Origin: Porphyromonas sp.
Lineage (GTDB): Bacteria; Bacteroidota; Bacteroidia; Bacteroidales; Porphyromonadaceae
Direction: 5' to 3'
Assembly (NCBI GenBank): GCA_029983505.1
Contig: JASBZK010000044.1
Coordinates: 1-15,174, forward strand
DNA: 15,174 bases
Below are positions 1 through 5,824 of this stretch, one piece after another (position 1 is the first letter of the stretch; every line of letters starts with the position of its first letter). The position numbers and the translations under genes were made by a program. The notes beneath the pieces are model-generated. The model was not told the DNA's origin and searched no databases. It saw only the letters and a list, made by a program, of their open reading frames with translations.

Positions 1-18
1 CTCTCCACTACTGACATC

Positions 19-54
19 TCGACCGGTCGAACCAACACTTTTGACCTATAGGTC
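19..54. repeat. Pair of perfect 12-base palindromes
   Basis: Two perfect palindromes, TCGACCGGTCGA at 19-30 and GACCTATAGGTC at 43-54, have centres exactly 24 bases apart. The surrounding bases 1-228 contain no convincing gene or TAnnTTTG promoter. They could be operator sites for a gene left of the window, or decayed members of the 23-base-spaced repeat family that starts at 229. Their sequences do not match that family's consensus well, so I keep them apart. Function unknown. Confidence 0.45.
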
Positions 55-228
55 TAAATATCGGAGCAACTCTGTCCTGCAAAAGCGACAACTGCGAGGG
101 CAAAAGCGGCGAAAAGTGGTGAGAAATATGTTCGTTTCATATACGGGTTTGGTTCTAAATAACACACAACCAAAATAGATCAATGTAGGAAAGACGATCA
201 AAAGCGTATGCGGAAGCAACTTCTTCTT

Positions 229-308
229 GGTACGTATCTCGTAATTTTCCAGGTACGTATCTCAAGAGGTTCTTGGTACGTATCTCGTGATCTTCTCGGT
301 ACGTGTCA
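229..308 (+). repeat. 23-base-spaced decamer repeat, cluster A (4 units)
   Basis: Four copies of a decamer begin at 229, 252, 275 and 299 (spacings 23, 23, 24): GGTACGTATC three times, then GGTACGTGTC. In the first three the match extends to GGTACGTATCTC. The bases between copies differ. The cluster lies just past the 3' end of the SusD-like gene (its stop is at 334-336) and reads antisense to it. It belongs to the same family as clusters B to F and is the most regular copy in sequence. No open reading frame here looks coding. Confidence 0.85.
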
Positions 309-333
309 AAAAAATCACACTAATGGGGGTCCT

Positions 334-1860
334 TTACTTGGTCGGGTTTTGTTCAACTCCCGCAGCCACATTGAGTATAGGGATAGGGATGGCACGGCGC
401 GGGTCATCGACTGTAAGCGTCATCGGCTGACCGTTTACGACGTTGTGCGTAATCTCGATACCGTAGCGCTTGATGTCTTCCCAGCGCTGTCCGTTTTCGA
501 GCGTCTCGATCCGGCGGGCGTGAAGCACTGCCTGAATCATCAACGTCTGGGTCTCATCTTCGAGGACAAACTTGGGGTTCAGGGGCTTGGTGACGGGACT
601 GCCGGCATTCACACTCCTGCGGTAAAAGTCCGTAATCTCCTTGACGGAATAGGTCTTTTGAGGAGCCCCAAAAGCGATGTGCCACATCGACAGATCCGCG
701 GCGGCAGCTTCGTACTGCTTATCCATCACTTTTGCCTCAGCACGGAAGAGGAGCGTCTCGTCGCCATTAAAGGGGATGTAGATCGTGTGAAAATATCCGG
801 TACCGGCTATACGGTCGAGATACTCCGTCATGGGGAAGTATTTCACGAGATACTGGTTTTGGGAATTCCCGAGGAGCTGGGGCGCAAAGACGGGAAGCAC
901 ACCGCCCCACGGTCCTCCGGGACTGGAAACGGTCTCTTTTGAGGAAATGGCATCCGCATGACCGTAGCGTGGCGCGCCGTAGATTTCGTGCAAGAACCCG
1001 GTAATAAGCGGGGTAATGAGGAAATTGGCGGGGTTATCGTGGGAGGAGAAGACCACAGGCCATGAGGCTAAGTCGGAACCGACCTTATCGGTAATTGCTT
1101 TGTAGTTGTAAAGCAGAGGAACTGGGTTATCTCCGAGGGCAACATCCGCATACTTAATGGATTCCTTCCATTTCTCTTCGTAGAGGAAGAACTTGGCGGC
1201 AAAGGCATTGGAAGCTCTTTTATTGAAGTGATACGCCGGAATCCGGTAGGCCGCGTCGTCAATGAGGGGAAGACCTTCGAGGAGGTCCTTCTCTATCCCC
1301 GCATAAGTCTCGGCAAGGGTACCGCGGTCATAGGAGGTGTTGATCGTCTCTTCCAACTCCGTCATATAGGGTATGCCGAGATGCTTGTCCGCGGTAGACG
1401 GGCTGTAAGCTTGGCAAAAAGCGTTGGCAAGGACGAAGTGGTTGTAGGCACGAATCATCAGAGCCTCTCCCTTGTAGGGAAGCAGTTCCTTTGGGGTACC
1501 CATATCTTCTATAGACTGAAGCGCTTTATTTGCCACAGAGATGGCTTGGTAAGAGGACTGCCAGAGATTGGCCGTACTTTCGTTCACTTGCTCGTCCACA
1601 CCCTGCCAGAAATAATTTCTCTGGATAAAGGAGCTTCCGGACGCATACCTCGGACCGTTATCTTGGACATTGTCCGTGCGGTGTTCAAAAAGGGGCATCG
1701 TCCCGATCTGAGGATAACCACTGACGAGAAGTTCCTTGACCTTCTGAGGCGTGTCAATATTGGTTCGGCTGTCGGGCTCCACGTCCAAAAACGGGTCGCA
1801 TCCCGTAAGCGATATTATTCCGGACAGGAAAAGAGAGCCGAGGATAAGATGCTTCTTCAT
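334..1860 (-). CDS. SusD/RagB-family nutrient-binding outer membrane lipoprotein
   Basis: A 508-residue SusD-like protein, of the usual family length. In the family it is a surface lipoprotein that caps a SusC TonB-dependent channel and binds glycans or peptides for import. The N-terminus is a lipoprotein signal ending in the lipobox SLTGC, with the acylated cysteine at residue 21. The family-typical LDVEPDSRTN segment follows. A TPR-like helical region includes GEALMIRAYNHFVLANAF and GIPYM, and the C-terminus has the usual IPIP motif and a QNP ending. The frame is uninterrupted. The gene lies 49 bases downstream of the SusC remnant's native stop and would be co-transcribed with it. Because that SusC is broken, this SusD is probably an orphan here unless it pairs with a SusC encoded elsewhere. 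The substrate cannot be read from the sequence. Confidence 0.93.
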   Translation of the reverse strand: MKKHLILGSLFLSGIISLTGCDPFLDVEPDSRTNIDTPQKVKELLVSGYPQIGTMPLFEHRTDNVQDNGPRYASGSSFIQRNYFWQGVDEQVNESTANLWQSSYQAISVANKALQSIEDMGTPKELLPYKGEALMIRAYNHFVLANAFCQAYSPSTADKHLGIPYMTELEETINTSYDRGTLAETYAGIEKDLLEGLPLIDDAAYRIPAYHFNKRASNAFAAKFFLYEEKWKESIKYADVALGDNPVPLLYNYKAITDKVGSDLASWPVVFSSHDNPANFLITPLITGFLHEIYGAPRYGHADAISSKETVSSPGGPWGGVLPVFAPQLLGNSQNQYLVKYFPMTEYLDRIAGTGYFHTIYIPFNGDETLLFRAEAKVMDKQYEAAAADLSMWHIAFGAPQKTYSVKEITDFYRRSVNAGSPVTKPLNPKFVLEDETQTLMIQAVLHARRIETLENGQRWEDIKRYGIEITHNVVNGQPMTLTVDDPRRAIPIPILNVAAGVEQNPTK

Positions 1861-1909
1861 ATCTTGTATAATAAATCGATGGATTTCAAACTAACTTCAT
1901 AATCCAAGC

Positions 1910-2998
1910 TCAGAACCCGAGCCGTATGGTGGCCGTAATCTGCTTGGGAACCGGTGCAGAGACGCCGCCGGAACGGAAAAACTCGGGATCCTGCCCATTG
2001 AGCTTAGGATCTGCATACACGAGCCAGAGAACACGTTGCCGAGTGAGCCATTGATGGTCGGATCAGTCGGACCTTCGTACTTCAAAAACTCGAGACGCTC
2101 CGGCTCAGACTCCTGGAACTGCAGCTCGGAGCTGTAGTTTGAGGCATTGACTTCTTTCTTGTCCTGCATAATAAAGGTCGGCAGACCGTTGCTGTCAAGA
2201 CCCGCAAACGGAATCGAGAAAAGGGCACGGACAGGGTAACCGACACGGGCAAACCCGGTGCCGCTGATGAAATCCATCATCTGGGTACGCGTATCCAGCT
2301 GAGTGACAGTATTCGCGTTGTAGCCGAAGATGAAGTCCGTCGTCCACTGGAAGTCTTTCGTCTGGATGTTGCGCGTCGAGAGCGAGACTTCCACACCGTG
2401 GCTCTTCATCGCAGCCACATTGCCGAAGCGTTGGTTTTGACCGCCTACCCCCTGAGTGTTGATGACACCGATAAGGTCGAAGTTATTGCGGGTGTACCAG
2501 TCAAGCGAGAGATTGATGCGGTTGTCGAGGAACCCGAGGTCAGCCCCGATATTGAGCTCGTGCTTCTTTTCGTACGTGAGGTCTTGGTTGGCAAGACTGA
2601 TGATGTCAAGAGCCGTTTCTGAAGTCTGGGCAGCAGATGGACGCCAAGGAGTGCGTGCCCTGATGACCATATCGGCATTGGCCATGGACAGGTTCCCGGC
2701 ATCGGCGGTGAGGGAGTAGGATGCTTTCAACGTCAGGTGACTGAGCGCATCTTTGAAGGTGTCTCTGAACCAAGGCTCATCGGAGGCATTCCACGCACCG
2801 GAGACGTTCCATGTGGGCAACCAACGAGCCGTGCGGCTTTTGCCGAGCAGGTTCGTCCCTTCGTAGCGGAATGTACCATTGAGGGTATAGATACCGTTGT
2901 ACGAGTAGGTCGCCGTCGCGAAATAGGCATTCGAACGGGTACGGGTATTTATAAGGGCGTAGTAGGGTGTGTTTTGCTCCTTCAATGGGTCACAAACA
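1910..2998 (-). pseudogene. SusC/RagA TonB-dependent receptor, remnant with two deletions
   Basis: Only the C-terminal beta-barrel of a SusC-type receptor remains. Recognisable sequence starts near 2998 with NTPYYALINTRTRSNAYFA, continues through FRYEGTNLLGKS and NVSGAWNASDEPWF, and reaches the family motif TDPTINGSLGNVFS near 2026. The signal peptide, carboxypeptidase-like domain, TonB box, plug and early barrel (roughly 600 residues of a usual ~1000) are absent. At about 2025-2030 the reading frame breaks. A second frame then encodes a perfect SusC C-terminus: LWLVYADPKLNGQDPEFF, then SGGVSAPVPKQ, then TIRLGF and a stop at 1910-1912. About 150 residues of barrel normally lie between these two motifs, so a second, out-of-frame deletion occurred here. 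The open frame running from 3063 to 1897 is therefore a chimera of native and shifted sequence. The product should not be functional. Confidence 0.88.
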
Positions 2999-3032
2999 AT
3001 CAGAGATAATATCTTTGCACCATTTCTAAAGA

Positions 3033-3063
3033 CAAATATACTTATTCCGAAAAATCCACACAA
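3033..3063 (-). promoter_or_regulatory. Candidate Bacteroidota promoter of the former susCD operon
   Basis: On the minus strand, TTG (3061-3063), a 20-base spacer and TATATTTG (3033-3040) match the Bacteroidota TTG-N19-21-TAnnTTTG layout. Transcription would start near 3027 and read into the SusC remnant and SusD. The recognisable SusC sequence begins only ~30 bases downstream, which suggests that a deletion fused the operon's promoter to the 3' half of susC. No experimental support. Confidence 0.5.
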
Positions 3064-3305
3064 TTCTCATAATAGTTTTAACATAGCGCGCTACGATAAT
3101 TTATTTACTAATAAACCTTGACTCAAATAACTAAATAAAAATATTCACCACCCAAATAACCTATTTATTTTAGTTTATACACGGAAGGTTATTGTTCTAC
3201 AAATACAAATCTTCCGAGTGAAGATAAAATCACGCACAATATGTTAAATACAAATCGTCGTAACTTTTAACCTTTTATAACTTGATAGTAACACACAAAA
3301 GCCGC
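3064..3305. other. AT-rich non-coding stretch
   Basis: About 240 bases, much richer in A and T than the genes, with no plausible open reading frame. The only symmetric element I see is a 10-base palindrome TAGCGCGCTA at 3084-3093. It lies directly upstream of the candidate promoter of the susCD remnant, so it may be the old operon's control region. No gene is seen. Confidence 0.5.
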
Positions 3306-3897
3306 GTCAGGTAGGAGGTGCAAAAGCAGGGGGCACAGGGCGCACCTGCACAGTTAGCAGTTTGTAGTCAGCAGTTAGTAGTGAGACGGACAGAAAGAGG
3401 CACAGAGCGTGCCCTGTGCAGAGGGTGCTGGTCTGGGTTCCACACAAACGTAGCTCGGAGAGCTACAATTCTCAGAGCCTCGGGTCGCAGCCCCGTAGGG
3501 GCGAGACCTGAGGGAAGGGAACAAATCAAACAGGCAGAGGGTCGAAGACCCTCACCTCATTCTCCTGCTCATTTCTGTCGAGAAATGAGGGTCTTCGACC
3601 CTCCTGATATTTCCGTTATCGCATATTCCTCAGGTCTCGCCCCTACGGGGCTGCGACCTAAGGCTGATAAATATAGAGCTCTTCGAGCTCTCCCTCTTTT
3701 GTCGACTGCTGACGCGGTCTTCGTGCCGGGCTACCAAGATTCGGCTCCGTTGGAGCCGAATGCCCCTAATGGGGCAACATTAGTCTGTAGTTAGCAGTCC
3801 GTAGTGAGTTGTTAGCAGTAAGGTGTTAACAGTGCCTCCCTCCTGCCCGACGCTTGTGCAGGGCACGCCCTACACCTCCTGACTTAACTGCTAACTG
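3306..3897. repeat. Palindromic multi-hairpin element with nested inverted repeats
   Basis: The outer ends carry inverted matches: GTCAGG/GGAGGTG at 3306-3320 against CACCTCCTGAC at 3873-3883, and CAGTTAGCAG at 3351-3360 against CTGCTAACTG at 3888-3897. Inside are nested inverted repeats and a chain of short hairpins, most with three-base loops. These include GTAGCTC-GGA-GAGCTAC (3450-3466), GCCCC-GTA-GGGGC (3490-3502), GAGGGTC-GAA-GACCCTC (3537-3553), CATTTCT-GTCG-AGAAATG (3570-3587), GAGGGTC-TTC-GACCCTC (3587-3603), GCCCC-TAC-GGGGC (3639-3651), AGAGCTC-TTC-GAGCTCT (3675-3691), ten-base arms around GTT (3739-3761), and GCCCC-TAAT-GGGGC (3762-3775). An open frame across it exists only because of the symmetry. 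It resembles REP-type palindromic elements; no transposase is present, so it would be non-autonomous. Confidence 0.8.
3478..3663. repeat. 36-base inverted repeat inside the palindromic element
   Basis: Bases 3478-3513 and 3628-3663 are inverted copies with 34 of 36 positions matching; the differences are at the outer end. They enclose a second, perfect inverted repeat (3537-3553 against 3587-3603). Folded as RNA or cruciform DNA, this would make one long branched hairpin centred near 3570. The strong arm conservation suggests recent duplication-inversion or ongoing selection for pairing. Confidence 0.85.
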
Positions 3898-3900
3898 AGA

Positions 3901-4026
3901 GGTACGTACCGAGGTTGGAGCCGCGGTACGTAGGAGAGAAAAATTTTGGTCCGTATCTCGCGTCCTTGAGATACAGACCAAAAATAATACGGGATACGAA
4001 TCGGGGGAAAATTCCAGGTACGTATC
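3901..4026. repeat. 23-base-spaced decamer repeat, cluster B (6 units, mixed orientation)
   Basis: Decamers begin at 3901 (GGTACGTACC, a perfect palindrome), 3925 (GGTACGTAGG), 3948 (GGTCCGTATC), 3970 (GATACAGACC), 3993 (GATACGAATC) and 4017 (GGTACGTATC). Spacings are 24, 23, 22, 23 and 24. The units at 3970 and 3993 read best as inverted copies, yet the spacing is kept. The units at 3948 and 3970 pair into a hairpin (3944-3951 with 3976-3983 and 3953-3959 with 3968-3974, one mismatch, 8-base loop). The cluster directly abuts the palindromic element and lies upstream of the lipocalin gene. Same family as clusters A and C to F. Confidence 0.85.
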
Positions 4027-4087
4027 CGCCAAAGTGGACTTGACACCTGAGAATGCCGCACCTTACCGCCTTCACCGTATTGAGCGC

Positions 4088-4116
4088 TTGACGTAATGGC
4101 ATTTTTAGTAACTTTG
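4088..4116 (+). promoter_or_regulatory. Candidate promoter for the lipocalin gene
   Basis: TTG at 4088-4090, an 18-base spacer and TAACTTTG at 4109-4116. The TAnnTTTG part matches well, but the spacer is slightly shorter than the usual 19-21. It would give a leader of about 110 bases before the lipocalin ATG at 4233. Tentative. Confidence 0.4.
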
Positions 4117-4232
4117 TGACACAAGGTAGACAACTAATCTTAGTCAGACTTTATCAACCCCTTGCCTTAGACTCTTGATTTACTCTACCTAACTTAATTC
4201 GCTTACGTTTTTCCCATTTAGCATCAAACGAT

Positions 4233-4781
4233 ATGAATAAAAAAATTACGATTCTCGTCACGGCATCTATCGCTGCCGTGGCAGCCTCGCTCAGTCTAAC
4301 AGCCTGCAGCATCACGATGCCCAAAGGTGCAAAAGTCGTGACCGGGTTCAATGCAGACAAATACCTCGGCAAATGGTATGAGATAGCCCGCTTCGACTTC
4401 ATCCACGGAAAGGATATGGACAACACCACTGCCGAGTATTCCTACAACGAAGACGGAAGCATCAAGGTGGTCAATAGAGGCTACAACTACAAGAAAGGCA
4501 AATGGACCGAAGCCATAGGGAAGGCAAAGTTCGTGGATGAGACCACTGTCGGGAAGCTCAAGGTTTCGTTCTTTAGCGTGTTCTACTCCGGGTACAACAT
4601 CGTGGAGTTGGACAAGGACTATAAGTACGCCCTCGTGGTCGGAAAGAACACCGATTACATGTGGATACTCTCTCGCACACCAGAGATACCGGAAGACGTA
4701 AAAGAGAAGTACCTAAAGACCGCCGCTTCTCTCGGATACGACCTCGACCGCCTCGTTTGGGTCAAGCACGGCAACAGATAA
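4233..4781 (+). CDS. blc: Blc-type bacterial lipocalin, outer membrane lipoprotein
   Basis: A 182-residue lipocalin of the bacterial Blc group. In the family it is a lipoprotein, usually in the outer membrane, that binds fatty acids or lysophospholipids in a beta-barrel and is linked to envelope stress. The signal peptide ends in the lipobox SLTAC with the lipidated cysteine at residue 25. The lipocalin signature GKWYEIARFD follows at about 46-55, with the second signature YALVVGK and the downstream WILSRTP near 131-150. ATG at 4233 gives a lysine-rich N-terminus right before the hydrophobic core, so it is the likely start. It is a single-gene unit, convergent with the mazG operon and closed by a strong hairpin terminator at 4828. 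Confidence 0.94.
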   Translation: MNKKITILVTASIAAVAASLSLTACSITMPKGAKVVTGFNADKYLGKWYEIARFDFIHGKDMDNTTAEYSYNEDGSIKVVNRGYNYKKGKWTEAIGKAKFVDETTVGKLKVSFFSVFYSGYNIVELDKDYKYALVVGKNTDYMWILSRTPEIPEDVKEKYLKTAASLGYDLDRLVWVKHGNR

Positions 4782-4827
4782 TTTCCCGCAACGGCGGATA
4801 ACGTCATCCACCGCCTGACCCTTAATT

Positions 4828-4871
4828 GCAGGCACACACTCTTGTCACGGGTGTGTGCCTGCACCTCTTTT
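4828..4871 (+). terminator. Rho-independent terminator after the lipocalin gene
   Basis: A perfect 12-base stem, GCAGGCACACAC (4828-4839) with GTGTGTGCCTGC (4851-4862), has an 11-base loop and is followed by ACCTCTTTT. It starts 47 bases after the lipocalin stop codon. This is a classical intrinsic terminator on the plus strand. Confidence 0.85.
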
Positions 4872-4910
4872 GAATGTATTGCTATCCGAAGAAGCGGAGC
4901 ACAAAAACAC

Positions 4911-4961
4911 AAAAATTCGATCCGCATCTCGCGGGTAAGGCGGTATACTGATCGAATTTTT
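4911..4961 (-). terminator. Likely terminator of the mazG operon, built on repeat units
   Basis: AAAAATTCGAT (4911-4921) and ATCGAATTTTT (4951-4961) form an 11-base perfect stem, with further pairing of CCGC with GCGG inside. Read on the minus strand the stem is followed by further T-rich sequence, so it fits termination of the RluA-dsbD-mazG transcript, whose last stop is at 5014. It could act in both directions. It overlaps repeat cluster C, whose units form part of the stem. Confidence 0.65.
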
Positions 4962-4974
4962 GTCGGGACATACC
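4919..4974. repeat. 23-base-spaced decamer repeat, cluster C (3 degenerate units)
   Basis: Decamers at 4919 (GATCCGCATC), 4942 (GGTATACTGA) and 4965 (GGGACATACC) are spaced exactly 23 and 23. The individual matches to GGTACGTAYC are weak. The first unit, extended (ATCCGCATCTCGCG), nearly equals the cluster B unit at 3948 (GTCCGTATCTCGCG). The spacing is what supports the assignment. Decayed member of the family, lying between convergent genes. Confidence 0.6.
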
Positions 4975-5013
4975 CACAGAAGCCTTCTGCAGCGAGAAGT
5001 CTCCGACCTACGG

Positions 5014-5814
5014 CTACTCGAGCGTCTTAGCTTCGCGATAGAGGTCATCCATCTCGGCGAGTGTCATCTCCCCGAGCTTCTTACCCAACTCACCGGCGCG
5101 GCGCTCTATGTGGGCGAACCGGCGGGCAAACTTGTCGTTTGTCCTACTGAGCGCGGTATCGGCATCCAGTCCGTACTTACGCCCTGCATTCACGAGACTG
5201 AAAAGGAAGTCGCCAAACTCCATCTCCTGCCGCTCGTGATTCTCCTCCGCCGGCTTTGCCAGCTCGCTTCTCAGCTCGCCTATTTCCTCATAGACCTTGT
5301 CCCAGACGTCATCGGGGTTATCCCAGTCGAAGCCCACGTTCGCGACCTTCTCCTGTATCCGGTAGGCTTTGATGAGGGAAGGGAGGGACACCGGCACTCC
5401 GGAGAGGACGGTCTTATTGCCGCCCTTCTCCTTGAGCTTGAGCTGCTCCCAGTTTTGCTCCACGTCGTGCGCGTCCTTCACTTTCGTCTCCCCGAAGATA
5501 TGGGGGTGGCGGTAAATGAGCTTGTCCACAAGTTTGTCACAGACCTCCTTGATATCGAAAGCGCCGGTCTCCGAGCCTATTTTGGCGTAAAAGACGACGT
5601 GCAGCAGCACATCACCGAGCTCTTTGGAAATGGCATCGTAGTCTTCCTTGAGGAGGGCATCGCTGAGTTCGTAGACTTCTTCGACCGTATTGGGGCGAAG
5701 CGAGTGAAGGGTCTGCTTCCGATCCCAGGGGCAGCGGACGCGCAAGATGTCGAGGATATCGAGGAGCTTACCGAAAGCAGCCATCTGCTCCTCTCGTGAA
5801 TGCAAATCGGGCAT
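5014..5814 (-). CDS. mazG: MazG nucleoside triphosphate pyrophosphohydrolase
   Basis: A 266-residue MazG, close to the E. coli length of 263. The family cleaves NTPs and dNTPs to monophosphate and pyrophosphate, clearing aberrant nucleotides from the cytoplasm. Two tandem MazG domains are visible. The first has CPWDRKQTLHSLRP (28-41), then the metal-binding EEVYEL and KELGD (E45, E46, E49, E65, D68). The second has YEEIGEL and EMEFGD (E176, E177, E180, E199, D202). The start at 5814 (MPDLHSREEQM) is preferred: an upstream ATG at 5895 would overlap dsbD by more than 70 bases and adds unconserved sequence. The gap from the dsbD stop is 10 bases, so it is the last gene of the RluA-dsbD-mazG operon. 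Confidence 0.95.
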   Translation of the reverse strand: MPDLHSREEQMAAFGKLLDILDILRVRCPWDRKQTLHSLRPNTVEEVYELSDALLKEDYDAISKELGDVLLHVVFYAKIGSETGAFDIKEVCDKLVDKLIYRHPHIFGETKVKDAHDVEQNWEQLKLKEKGGNKTVLSGVPVSLPSLIKAYRIQEKVANVGFDWDNPDDVWDKVYEEIGELRSELAKPAEENHERQEMEFGDFLFSLVNAGRKYGLDADTALSRTNDKFARRFAHIERRAGELGKKLGEMTLAEMDDLYREAKTLE

Positions 5815-5824
5815 CGGGGAAAGT

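Noticed and set aside
229..308. CRISPR-like array (short direct repeats with variable spacers)
   Set aside because: The conserved part is only 10-13 bases and the spacers about 10-13 bases, far below CRISPR size. Other clusters mix orientations, and there are no cas genes.
208..942. Plus-strand open frame of 244 codons
   Set aside because: It is mostly antisense to the SusD gene's well-supported coding frame, begins inside repeat cluster A, and its translation has no recognisable domain.
3010..3017. TATCTTTG on the plus strand as a promoter element
   Set aside because: It matches TAnnTTTG, but no TTG or TTT lies at the expected distance upstream and no gene follows on the plus strand for more than a kilobase. 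The minus-strand promoter overlapping this region is better formed.
3318..3794. 158-codon open frame across the palindromic element
   Set aside because: It follows repeats and hairpins, has no homology that I recognise and no promoter or start context. The symmetry of the DNA explains the open frame.
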